DNA of 64,000 nucleotides from Candidatus Saccharimonadota bacterium (GTDB lineage Bacteria; Patescibacteriota; Saccharimonadia; Saccharimonadales; Saccharimonadaceae): NCBI GenBank assembly GCA_016280905.1, contig JAEEHN010000006.1, positions 1 to 64,000 of the forward strand, read 5' to 3'. Shown piece by piece: positions 20,399 to 28,981 of this stretch (position 1 is its first letter; each line of letters starts with the position of its first letter). The notes under the pieces were generated by a model. It saw only the letters and a program-made list of their open reading frames with translations, ran no database searches and was not told where the DNA came from. The position numbers and the translations under genes were made by a program.

Positions 20399-20436
20399 AT
20401 TGTAGCATACTTGCGGAAAAAATGCAAGAGGATGCC
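20399..20436 (-). promoter_or_regulatory. sigma70-type promoter TTGCAT-17-TACAAT (extended -10 TGC) for orphan RNA
   Basis: read on the reverse strand: TTGCATTTTTTCCGCAAGTATGCTACAAT. Confidence 0.75.
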
Positions 20437-20480
20437 AAAAATATTAAACTAACGCTTAATATTCTATGAGATTTTTGGAT

Positions 20481-23123
20481 TTAGATGAGGTTGAGCTGAA
20501 CTTTAAGACGAGAAATGAGTGCTTCTTTCTCCTTAATTTGATTTTGGGTTTCTTTAACGAGATGGGCAGGAGCCTTAGCGACGTAGCTTGGGTTTTGTAT
20601 ACGAAGATTTAGGTTGTCTAGTTCGCGCCCAACAGAGAGGATTCTTTCGGTAAGGGCATCTTTATATTCTTCTACGACTTTTTCGGGAACGTCAAGATAA
20701 AGCTCGTGGTTAACAAGAGCCACCCTCAAGCCCCGTGGAGCACCATTCAGAGCATTAATGCTCGGAACCTTGGTAAGAAACTTGATTAAGGTTTGGTTGG
20801 CTTCTATGAGACTATCATTATCGTACAGAAGGTCGTATTTTTGGTTATTATTGGTGCCTGGAAGGCTCTGTAAGGTGGTTCTGACTTCGGATACGATAGT
20901 TTTTATGTTTTCAAACTGTTCGGCCGAAATGGCATCATATTGAAGCTTAGCGGGCCATTTAGCGGTGGCAATGAAGCCTGTTGTCCAGGAGAGATTCTGC
21001 CAAATAGCTTCGGTAACAAATGGAGCAAAGGGGTGAAGGGCGATAAGAAGAGTATTGAGAGTTTGTTTTAGGAGATTGGTATTTTTGAAAATTTTTTGGG
21101 ATTCAAGGAACCAGTCGGCATATTTGTCCCAGATGGTTTGGTAAAGAATCTCAACAGCCTCTGCAAAACGATAATTTTTCATGTCTATTTCGACCTGTTT
21201 TAGGCAATCGTTGAGCTCACGACAAATCCAATCTTCGCCCATATTGAGCGTTTGATAAGATTCAAGAACAAGTTCTCTCGTCGTCTCCTTACTCGAATCT
21301 TCCTCGTCTATTATGCTTTGGATGAGGCGAGAGATATTCCAGAGCTTATTGCAGAGATTGCGACCGGCAATGACGGAATTTTCACTAAAGGCTTGGTTCA
21401 TTCCGGCAGAGCGACCACGAAGAATACCGAGGCGAAAAGCGTCGGAACCGTATTTGGTGACGAGGTCCATGGGATTTATCACATTGCCCTTGGACTTACT
21501 CATTTTTTTGCCGTGGGCATCAAGAACAAGGCCGTGAAGATAAACCTCTTTAAAGGGAACCTCGCCAGTAACATAGATACCCATCATAATCATGCGAGCA
21601 ACCCAAGCAAAGAGGATGTCGGCGCCGGTTTCCATGACGTTTAATGGGTAATAGGGGTTATAATTATCCTCGGTCCAATTAGTGCAAACAATTGGCCAAT
21701 GAGAGCTAGAAAACCAGGTATCAAAAGTGTCTTCGTCGCGGATATATTTAACACCGGCTTTTTCAATTTCTTTTAGATTAGTGCGGCGGTCAAAAATCCA
21801 GTCAGGTTCGTCGGTGGCGGTATCGTCAATTTTTCTAAACATAGGAATGGCGATGCCCCAAGGAATTTGGCGAGAAATATTCCAATCTTTGAGATTTTTG
21901 AGGTAATTAATGAGAACTTTTAGTTTATTTTCGGGATAAAATTTAATTTCGTTGTTTTTAAGATGACTAATTGCAGTACTAGCAAGTTTGGCGACATCCA
22001 CAAACCATTGCTCTTTGAGCATCGGTTCAAGCACGGTGCCACATTTGTAACAGTGTGCAACGGAGTGAGTGATTTTGTGCTCGCCCTTAAGCAAGCCTTG
22101 CTCTTTTAGATCTTTTAAAACTTGTTTGCGGCACTGCTCAGTAGTAAGACCATAATATTTTTCGGGAACATTGATCATGGTACCCGATTCGGAAATGACC
22201 TGGATTTGTTCAAGGTTATGACGCTCACCAACTTCAAAATCGTCGAAATCGTGAGCGGGAGTGATTTTAACTGCACCGGTGCCATATTCAGGATCGGCGT
22301 GTTGGTCGGCAATGATAGGAATTAAACGGTCGGTTAGTGGTAGGTGGACGGTTTGGCCAATTTTGTTTTTGTATCTTTTGTCATCTGGGCTAACAGCAAC
22401 AGCAGCATCGCCGAAAAGAGTTTCTGGTCTGGTGGTAGAAACTATAATGTCATCGTAAGCAATATCCCAGAGAGTACCGGGTTCGTCTTGATGCTCGACT
22501 TCAATGTCGGCGAAGGCGGTTTGGTGTTTGGGGCAATAGTTGACGAGTTTTTTACTGCGGTAAATCAAGCCGTCATTCCACATTTTTTCAAAGGTGGTGT
22601 AGACGCGATCAATGACGTTTTCGTCGAGAGTAAAAGTAAGGTCTTCCCAGGAGCATGAAGCGCCAAGGGCACGGAGTTGGAGTTCCATATTACCACGTTG
22701 CTCGGCGACAAAATTCCAAACACGAGAATAAAGTTCGTCACGAGAATATTCAAAGCGAGTGTGACCGGTTTTTTCAAGATTCTTTTCGTAAACAACCCAA
22801 GTTTCAAAACCGGCGTGATCGGCACCAGGGATATACCAAGAAGATTTATTTTTGAGCCTATAATAACGAATGAGGGAATCTTCAAGAGCAACAGTAAGAC
22901 CGTGACCAATATGCAGATTACCATTGGCGTTGGGCGGAGGCATAACAATGCTATAGGTATTACGAGTCGGAAAGTGCTCAGCCTCTAGGCGATCGTCGAC
23001 ACCATTGTTGTCATCATCGACAGGTTTGGTGGTAATCTCGGGATTAAAAATACCACTGGCTTCCCAAGCGGCATAAATATCTGATTCATATTCCCCCGGC
23101 TCATAACTCGATGCAAATTTCAT
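20481..23123 (-). CDS. valS: valyl-tRNA synthetase
   Basis: PPPNANGNLHIGHGL, HGKKMSKSKGNVI; C-terminal coiled coil. Confidence 0.97.
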   Translation of the reverse strand: MKFASSYEPGEYESDIYAAWEASGIFNPEITTKPVDDDNNGVDDRLEAEHFPTRNTYSIVMPPPNANGNLHIGHGLTVALEDSLIRYYRLKNKSSWYIPGADHAGFETWVVYEKNLEKTGHTRFEYSRDELYSRVWNFVAEQRGNMELQLRALGASCSWEDLTFTLDENVIDRVYTTFEKMWNDGLIYRSKKLVNYCPKHQTAFADIEVEHQDEPGTLWDIAYDDIIVSTTRPETLFGDAAVAVSPDDKRYKNKIGQTVHLPLTDRLIPIIADQHADPEYGTGAVKITPAHDFDDFEVGERHNLEQIQVISESGTMINVPEKYYGLTTEQCRKQVLKDLKEQGLLKGEHKITHSVAHCYKCGTVLEPMLKEQWFVDVAKLASTAISHLKNNEIKFYPENKLKVLINYLKNLKDWNISRQIPWGIAIPMFRKIDDTATDEPDWIFDRRTNLKEIEKAGVKYIRDEDTFDTWFSSSHWPIVCTNWTEDNYNPYYPLNVMETGADILFAWVARMIMMGIYVTGEVPFKEVYLHGLVLDAHGKKMSKSKGNVINPMDLVTKYGSDAFRLGILRGRSAGMNQAFSENSVIAGRNLCNKLWNISRLIQSIIDEEDSSKETTRELVLESYQTLNMGEDWICRELNDCLKQVEIDMKNYRFAEAVEILYQTIWDKYADWFLESQKIFKNTNLLKQTLNTLLIALHPFAPFVTEAIWQNLSWTTGFIATAKWPAKLQYDAISAEQFENIKTIVSEVRTTLQSLPGTNNNQKYDLLYDNDSLIEANQTLIKFLTKVPSINALNGAPRGLRVALVNHELYLDVPEKVVEEYKDALTERILSVGRELDNLNLRIQNPSYVAKAPAHLVKETQNQIKEKEALISRLKVQLNLI

Positions 23124-23136
23124 ATCTTATATTATA

Positions 23137-23511
23137 TCACAATGCGAGTTTGCTACGGATTTGTTCGAATTCTTCTGGAGTGAGTGAAATTTCGCGACCG
23201 TGATGCCAAGTTTCGTCATAAGGAATGAGGTGAACGTGGGCATGGGGAACATCAGTACCGATAACTTTAAGGAGAGTGCGAGTACCAAAAACTTTTTCCA
23301 TATGGTGGCTAATTTTTTTTACGGTGGCCATAAGAGCCTGATAGTCTTCGTCTGGTAAATTGTAGATTTTATCGATTTCTACTTTGGGTATAACAAGAGT
23401 GTGCCCTCTGGTTTCGGGATGAATATCAAGGAAGGCGAGAGTTTTATCGTCTTCGTAAATTTTATAACAGGGTATTTCACCCCTGATGATTTGAGTAAAA
23501 ACGCTGCTCAT
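23137..23511 (-). CDS. HIT-family hydrolase
   Basis: HAHVHLIPY histidine triad. Confidence 0.93.
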   Translation of the reverse strand: MSSVFTQIIRGEIPCYKIYEDDKTLAFLDIHPETRGHTLVIPKVEIDKIYNLPDEDYQALMATVKKISHHMEKVFGTRTLLKVIGTDVPHAHVHLIPYDETWHHGREISLTPEEFEQIRSKLAL

Positions 23512-23990
23512 TTTTTGGCTTTCTTTCTTTTGATGATTTGATAGTAAATTTCAGAAAAGACAAAAGCAAAAGCGATGCCGCCGATGATGTCGACAGACCA
23601 GTGCATATTGGCGAGGACGCGGCCAATACAGGTAAGGGAAATGCAAACAAACATAAGGATTTCAAGAATAATGCGAGTGGTTTTAGATTTGACGTATTTA
23701 TGAAGAATGAGGGTGGTGAGGAAAAAAATTGTCGCTACCACCATAACATGGGTAGAAGGGAAGGAAGCTTCGCCGGAACCATTGGGACGAGTGTTTAAAA
23801 TAAGAAGTTTGTCAAAAACAAAATAAGTAACAGCCATAAGAAAAAGTGGTAAAAGCATCCAACGGAGTTCACGATCGACCTTTTCAATGGATTTGCGAGA
23901 AATCCATTGATATAAACCAAGAGTAGCAAAGGCAACCAACGTTAAAATTGATATAACAAGTATGACATTCGTAATTAATTCCCACTGCAT
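23508..23990 (-). CDS. PAP2-family phosphatase
   Basis: SFPSTHVM and IGRVLANMHWSVDIIGG motifs; start placed at MQWEL. Confidence 0.88.
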   Translation of the reverse strand: MQWELITNVILVISILTLVAFATLGLYQWISRKSIEKVDRELRWMLLPLFLMAVTYFVFDKLLILNTRPNGSGEASFPSTHVMVVATIFFLTTLILHKYVKSKTTRIILEILMFVCISLTCIGRVLANMHWSVDIIGGIAFAFVFSEIYYQIIKRKKAKK

Positions 23991-24030
23991 AATACTTTTA
24001 TTATACAACAAAAATGTTTTTTCAAAAAAT

Positions 24031-24082
24031 AAGGTCTTTTAGACCTTAAAAGATGAAAACGAGAGTAAATTCTCGTTTTTTT
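24031..24082. terminator. tandem hairpins/terminator AAGGTCT-TTT-AGACCTT and AAAACGAGA...TCTCGTTTTTTT
   Basis: direct reading. Confidence 0.75.
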
Positions 24083-24145
24083 GTTTTTTGGTATGCCCTC
24101 GTTAAAGAAGTCGCAACCATAATAAAAACAGATATGATGGAAAAA

Positions 24146-24361
24146 TTATCCGTCTAATAAATCAAATCTTTCGTCGTCTATATTGGGTTCAATCATTCTC
24201 ATAGCACGTAGTTCCGCATATTTAGCCGTCTGGCGCACCGCCTCTGCATGCCCAGCCAAAGCCGCATATGGCGCAAACTGTCCTGCTCTCATTTCGCGAG
24301 ACATCCTTGGATGTTTTTTTGGCTCATAATGTGGATGATTAATTATTTCATCATATTTCAT
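24146..24361 (-). CDS. YolD-like protein
   Basis: RMSREMRAGQFAPYAALAGHAEAVRQTAKY; overlaps the Y-family polymerase gene by ATGA. Confidence 0.75.
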   Translation of the reverse strand: MKYDEIINHPHYEPKKHPRMSREMRAGQFAPYAALAGHAEAVRQTAKYAELRAMRMIEPNIDDERFDLLDG

Positions 24362-25803
24362 TTTCGGTGTCCTCCGATTTGTGCATTTCTTTCTCGTCCC
24401 GTGGCTCCTTCTTCAAAATTAACCCCTGTAAGAATTGCGTTTTTGCCGTAGCGTTTTTTAATCGCAAGTATCGCTTCATCAGTTCGTTTTTCTTTTGCGC
24501 CATCTTTAGTTCTATCAAATAACCCAAGCTGTCTTATCTCCTTAGCTGCATCCTTTTCAGTTTTTACATGATCAACGTCAATCGTCAGTCTCCGAATCAA
24601 GAGTTCAGGATCCACCAATCTTTCAAACAAGTCCTTTACTGCTACCCGAATTTCCCGTGATGAACAGCTATATTCACTTAAATTATGCGTACCGTGTGCG
24701 TGTTTTGGTACTGCCCGTCCATAAAAATCTGTTTTTACCTCACCGTCATATCCTTTTTTCACGTTTACCACATCGTATCCTACAGTTAATACTACCTGAT
24801 TTGTAACTAACCCGTGTTTTAATAAATGCAAACCAACATCATCCGCCATTTCCATCGCCACCACTAAAGCCTTGTTATATGAATACGGTTCCTTCAAAAC
24901 CTGCCCAGATGAAAAAGAGTTACTTTTTGGCCGATAGTTTCGAATATCTGCAATCTCACAGGGCTCCCAACCCCACGCGTGGTCTATCAGTAATTCTGCA
25001 TTCACTCTAAACATTTTATACAAAAAATCCTCATCCCTCTCTGAACAAAGTGCTACATCGCCCATCGTATGAAGGCCGGCTGATTCTAATCGTTTCGCAT
25101 AACCCCGTCCAATTTGCCAAAAATCCGTCAATGGTCGATGTGACCATAGCTCTTTCCGATAGCTCATTTCGTCTAGTTCTGCTATCCTCACGCCATCTTT
25201 ATCTGGCTTCACGTGTTTAGCTACGATATCCATCGCAACCTTAGCAAGATACATATTTGGTCCAATTCCCGCAGTTGCTGTAATCCCTGTTTCTTTTAAA
25301 ACTTCTCTGATAATCTCTATCGCTAATTCTCGTGTAGTAAATCCATAGTTTTTAAGATATGGCGTCGCATCAATAAAAACTTCATCAATTGAATAAACAT
25401 GCATATCCTCTTCTGCGATATATTTTAGATAGATATTATAAATCCGCGTGCTATAGCTAATATAAAAAGCCATCCGTGGTACCGCTACGATATAATCAAG
25501 CGCTAGCGCTGGATTATTTTTAAGTTCTATAGCGTCGGTTGATTTACCTATTAATTTCTTACCGTATTTTCGCTCTCGTCCACGATTTATCTCTCGTACC
25601 TTCTGCACTACTTCATAAAGACGTGCTCTCCCCGAAATACCATAGGCCTTTAGAGCAGGTGATACTGCTAAACAAATCGTTTTATCCGTCCGTTCTAGAT
25701 CCGCCACTACAAGGTTCGTAGTAAGTGGGTTTAAATCCCGTTCCACACATTCCACTGATGCATAAAAAGACTTTAAGTCAATCGCGATATAACTCCTCTG
25801 CAT
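24358..25803 (-). CDS. Y-family DNA polymerase, UvrX/UmuC-like
   Basis: YIAIDLKSFYASVECVERDLNPLTTNLVVAD, VYSIDEVFIDATPYL, GIGPNMYLAKVAMDI; start at MQRSYIA. Confidence 0.9.
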   Translation of the reverse strand: MQRSYIAIDLKSFYASVECVERDLNPLTTNLVVADLERTDKTICLAVSPALKAYGISGRARLYEVVQKVREINRGRERKYGKKLIGKSTDAIELKNNPALALDYIVAVPRMAFYISYSTRIYNIYLKYIAEEDMHVYSIDEVFIDATPYLKNYGFTTRELAIEIIREVLKETGITATAGIGPNMYLAKVAMDIVAKHVKPDKDGVRIAELDEMSYRKELWSHRPLTDFWQIGRGYAKRLESAGLHTMGDVALCSERDEDFLYKMFRVNAELLIDHAWGWEPCEIADIRNYRPKSNSFSSGQVLKEPYSYNKALVVAMEMADDVGLHLLKHGLVTNQVVLTVGYDVVNVKKGYDGEVKTDFYGRAVPKHAHGTHNLSEYSCSSREIRVAVKDLFERLVDPELLIRRLTIDVDHVKTEKDAAKEIRQLGLFDRTKDGAKEKRTDEAILAIKKRYGKNAILTGVNFEEGATGRERNAQIGGHRK

Positions 25804-26014
25804 ACCCCCATTATACATAAAACAAAAAACAAAATTAGAGCCGAATCCCTCAAAAGAGTACTGCAAAACTCTATTAAATTATAAAAGAAAAAATACATAG
25901 GGGCTGTTCCCATTATATTTTCGTTATTTTTGACAGGGATCAGACCCCCAAAATATGTATGGATGATACCCCTGCGATAGCTAGGGGTGTATGCGGGTGT
26001 AATCACCAAGAAAA

Positions 26015-26043
26015 TTGATTTTTAAGGGCTAAAATGATATGAT
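26015..26043 (+). promoter_or_regulatory. sigma70-type promoter TTGATT-17-TATGAT
   Basis: direct reading. Confidence 0.7.
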
Positions 26044-26049
26044 AGACAA

Positions 26050-26251
26050 ACCTAGAAAATCTACACACCTTAAAGGGAAAGTTGGATAAGCACGCGAGAG
26101 CTAAAATTTTCGCTGGAAAGGGTTGGCGGCCCGGAAGCCTCATCTTTCCAGACTCTTGGCTTCGCTGTTTATAAAACCAGTGGCATCCTCCTACATTCCC
26201 TCGCACGCCTCGGTGACCACCAATAGGTTGGTTGCCGAGGCAACTTTTTTT
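26050..26251 (+). ncRNA. candidate ~200-nt non-coding RNA (identity unknown; size is 6S-like)
   Basis: promoter at 26015-26043, hairpin CTGGAAAG...CTTTCCAG, terminator at 26207-26251, no plus-strand ORF. Confidence 0.55.
26207..26251 (+). terminator. intrinsic terminator of 26.05-kb RNA
   Basis: GCCTCGG...CCGAGGC hairpin followed by AAC and a T7 run. Confidence 0.85.
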
Positions 26252-26307
26252 CTGGTATCACTCTTTGATAAATTAGAACAAAAATATACATAATTGTCAA
26301 AGAAAAA

Positions 26308-26333
26308 TCCCCGATATTGAAAAATACCGGGGA
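26308..26333 (-). terminator. intrinsic terminator for 26404-26586 gene
   Basis: TCCCCG...CGGGGA with T-run on - strand. Confidence 0.65.
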
Positions 26334-26403
26334 GTTGTTTAAGTGGTGGTTTTTAATGATTTCATTCGATGTTGTCAAGTATGGCGTCTGGATCTTCCTT
26401 TTA

Positions 26404-26586
26404 GCGAACCGGAGGACTAGTGGGATAAAGGGCACTTGCCCACCGTTCATTTTCGAGTTTTTCACTTGGATCTATACTCAAGATATCGAGGATTTCGAGT
26501 GCTAGCCTTTCGTTGTCTAGAGTTGGCGAAAAAACGTTTTCGTTCTCAAGATAATTGGTTATAGCTTCTGCATTAGTCATTTTCAT
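26404..26586 (-). CDS. small hypothetical protein
   Basis: 61 aa, SD AAGGTGG, own terminator. Confidence 0.55.
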
Positions 26587-26798
26587 TCCACCTTTTTAAA
26601 AATTAATGTGCGTCTGTTCCAGTTAAACAACAGCCTCTTTCTATATTAGCATATTTTTGTAAAAAAGTCAATACTGCTTACGCTGAAGATAAAGATTTGT
26701 CAAATTTACAGAGGTAATATCCTAACAAAGTTTTCGAAATAAAAAAGGGTCAACTCTAGAGTTAGTCTTTCTGGCGGTAATTAGATGTCAAGAAAAAA

Positions 26799-26823
26799 TC
26801 CCCTGCGAACATCTCGCAAGGGA
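26799..26823 (-). terminator. intrinsic terminator for 26855-27097 gene
   Basis: TCCC(C)TGCGA...TCGCA(A)GGGA then T-run on - strand. Confidence 0.65.
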
Positions 26824-26854
26824 CATTTCGGTGGTCAGTTATGAAATTTGAAAT

Positions 26855-27097
26855 CTAGCTTCCGTTTTTATTTGATGCTATACGTACGCGGACTCTAGCT
26901 CTCCTTGGTCTTGGTCTTACGCACATATTCCTGCGTCGGTACTCTTCAAGCTCTTCTTCCATTTCTGCATCTATTCTCTCGAGTTCTTTATCTACTCTGT
27001 TTTCGAATATTCTGCAGAATATCATAGCGATAGCAAAGAGAAGTATCGACGGAAGTATAACGCCAAGCCAAAACATTGCAATAGCATTAGTAATCAT
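26855..27097 (-). CDS. small membrane protein with Arg-rich C-terminus
   Basis: TM helix, SD GAGGTG, own terminator. Confidence 0.55.
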   Translation of the reverse strand: MITNAIAMFWLGVILPSILLFAIAMIFCRIFENRVDKELERIDAEMEEELEEYRRRNMCVRPRPRRARVRVRIASNKNGS

Positions 27098-27224
27098 TCT
27101 TTATTCACCTCACTTCCGTAAAAGACTTGATAAAAAATACTCGGGGTTAAAGCAAAAAAATAAATCGACTCGAACCGACTCTCAACAGATAAAAAATAGC
27201 CCTTCACAGGCTGATTTTTCATTA

Positions 27225-27301
27225 TGGTATGCCCGACAGGATTTGAACCTACGACCTTTTGCTCCGCAAGCAAACGCTCTATCCAGCTGAGCTACGGGCA
27301 C
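27225..27301 (-). tRNA. tRNA-Arg(GCG)
   Basis: anticodon arm TTTGC-TTGCGGA-GCAAA; acceptor GTGCCCG/CGGGCAT; encoded CCA. Confidence 0.9.
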
Positions 27302-27405
27302 ATATGTGGATGTTTTGAATAATCTCTACATCCACCTAGAAATTAAATGAGCATCATCACTAACGATGACGACATTATTATACCATATTTTTGAGATATG
27401 TTGAA

Positions 27406-27963
27406 TTATTTTTGTTTTTTACGCTTAAAAGGGTTGGAGTGGGCACGAAAACCATAGCGATTAGTGATAGGATCACGAAAAATAGTGGCTTTAATTGGTT
27501 CTAGAGTGAGAGTCATGTAACAGCCAAAGAAAATAAACAGGCCGATGCAGGATAAATAAGTGAAGATATATGACATGGGGTCAAGAGTAATGATTGCATA
27601 AAAGGAAAGTTGGCTAAGAATAATTGCGACATAAAAGATGAGAATGTCTAGTGGAAGGATAGATTTTTTGCTGATTCTTTTATATGAATAAAAGACGGCA
27701 GGAATAAAAATAACTAAAGCTAGGAGGCTGATTAATTTGGCACAATAATAGTTGGGATTTGAACCGTAAAGATAACCATCGCAAAAACACCAAATAAAAG
27801 TGGGGGTGAGAGTAATTTTGATGTGTTCCCAGGTAGATTCATTAACGGCGGCAAAAAGGCCGATAATTTTGTTTTTGCCAGACCAATCATAGAAGAAATG
27901 AGCGAGAGTGCCAATGGCCGAAATGGTGACAATGCCAAGCCAAAGATAAAAAGCGTTGTCCAT
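27406..27963 (-). CDS. multi-TM membrane protein (DUF6512-like)
   Basis: NESTWEHIKITLTPTF motif, several TM helices. Confidence 0.7.
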   Translation of the reverse strand: MDNAFYLWLGIVTISAIGTLAHFFYDWSGKNKIIGLFAAVNESTWEHIKITLTPTFIWCFCDGYLYGSNPNYYCAKLISLLALVIFIPAVFYSYKRISKKSILPLDILIFYVAIILSQLSFYAIITLDPMSYIFTYLSCIGLFIFFGCYMTLTLEPIKATIFRDPITNRYGFRAHSNPFKRKKQK

Positions 27964-28025
27964 GCCAATATTATAGCATAGTTGTAATGGTTTATATCTG
28001 ATGGTTTTATGCTATAATTGGTGAC

Positions 28026-28116
28026 GGAAGCGTGGCCGAGTGGTTGAAGGCGCACGACTCGAAATCGTGTGGGCGCTTTAAGCGTCTCGGAGGTTCGAAT
28101 CCTCTCGCTTCCGCCA
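28026..28116 (+). tRNA. tRNA-Ser(CGA)
   Basis: long variable arm; anticodon arm CACGA-CTCGAAA-TCGTG; encoded CCA. Confidence 0.95.
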
Positions 28117-28162
28117 TGTTCCTTACGGAGCGCATCAAAATACGAGACTCGTACCTTCGGTG

Positions 28163-28187
28163 CGAATCCTCTCGCTTCCGCCATGTT
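28163..28187 (+). repeat. 25-bp copy of the tRNA-Ser 3' end (first copy 28096-28120)
   Basis: CGAATCCTCTCGCTTCCGCCATGTT identical in both. Confidence 0.9.
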
Positions 28188-28225
28188 TTGGTTTTTAGAG
28201 AGAATGGTGATATAATGAAAATATT

Positions 28226-28981
28226 ATGGAGAAGAGGGTTAAAGAGAATCAGGCTAAAACTAAAAAAAGTGGGCTTAAATCAAAATCACAAAAGATTAAA
28301 GCACGAGTGCTAAAGTCTTATTATGGCAACCCGATGCGCGATATGAAGTTGATTGCGATTACGGGTACGACTGGCAAAACTACGGTGGCACATTTTGTGC
28401 ATGAGATTTTACGAACGAGCGGTGAACAAGTAGCAGTATTAGCTTCCGACCAGCCCTTTAAAGTGGGAATGTTGCATAAATTTCTTTCTGACGCTTGGAA
28501 GGCGGGGGCAAATTATGTAGTTGTGACTGTTCCGGCGGAAGGACTACGCGATAATGTCTTTTACGGTTTACCTGTAACAGTGGCAGCGATGACAAATTTC
28601 GTAACAGCAAGCCTATCAGATATGGAGCCAAAAGAATATCTTGATAATGAGAAAACATTATTTGATATGAAGCCCGAAATAGTGGTTTTAAACCATGATG
28701 ATTTAAATTATGATACCTTTAAAGAATTTAAGGGAAAAAATAAAACCATAACTTATGGTTTAACGAGTTCTGATGTGAAAATTTTGAACTCAAAACTTTA
28801 CGCCAAGGGGACCGAAGCGACTTTGTCAATAAAATCCGAAATAATATCAGTAGCAACTTTTGTACCGGGCGAAACTGCGGTATCTTATATGGCGTGCGCA
28901 GCAGCAATCGCGCAATCACTTGATATTAATAATGATAAAATTATTGACGGTCTTGCTGAATACGAGCCAGAAGTTGTTTAG
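28226..28981 (+). CDS. Mur ligase-like protein lacking the C-terminal domain
   Basis: IAITGTTGKTTVAHFVHEIL; ends after central domain. Confidence 0.75.
   Translation: MEKRVKENQAKTKKSGLKSKSQKIKARVLKSYYGNPMRDMKLIAITGTTGKTTVAHFVHEILRTSGEQVAVLASDQPFKVGMLHKFLSDAWKAGANYVVVTVPAEGLRDNVFYGLPVTVAAMTNFVTASLSDMEPKEYLDNEKTLFDMKPEIVVLNHDDLNYDTFKEFKGKNKTITYGLTSSDVKILNSKLYAKGTEATLSIKSEIISVATFVPGETAVSYMACAAAIAQSLDINNDKIIDGLAEYEPEVV

Noticed and set aside
25968-25988. ACCCCT...AGGGGT hairpin and TTGACA-like box near 25930 as another promoter/RNA
   Set aside because: No terminator, ORF or clear -10 with correct spacing; may simply be upstream sequence of the 26.05-kb RNA.
26752-26763. 12-bp palindrome AACTCTAGAGTT
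   Set aside because: Single short palindrome without nearby promoter or partner copy; could be chance.
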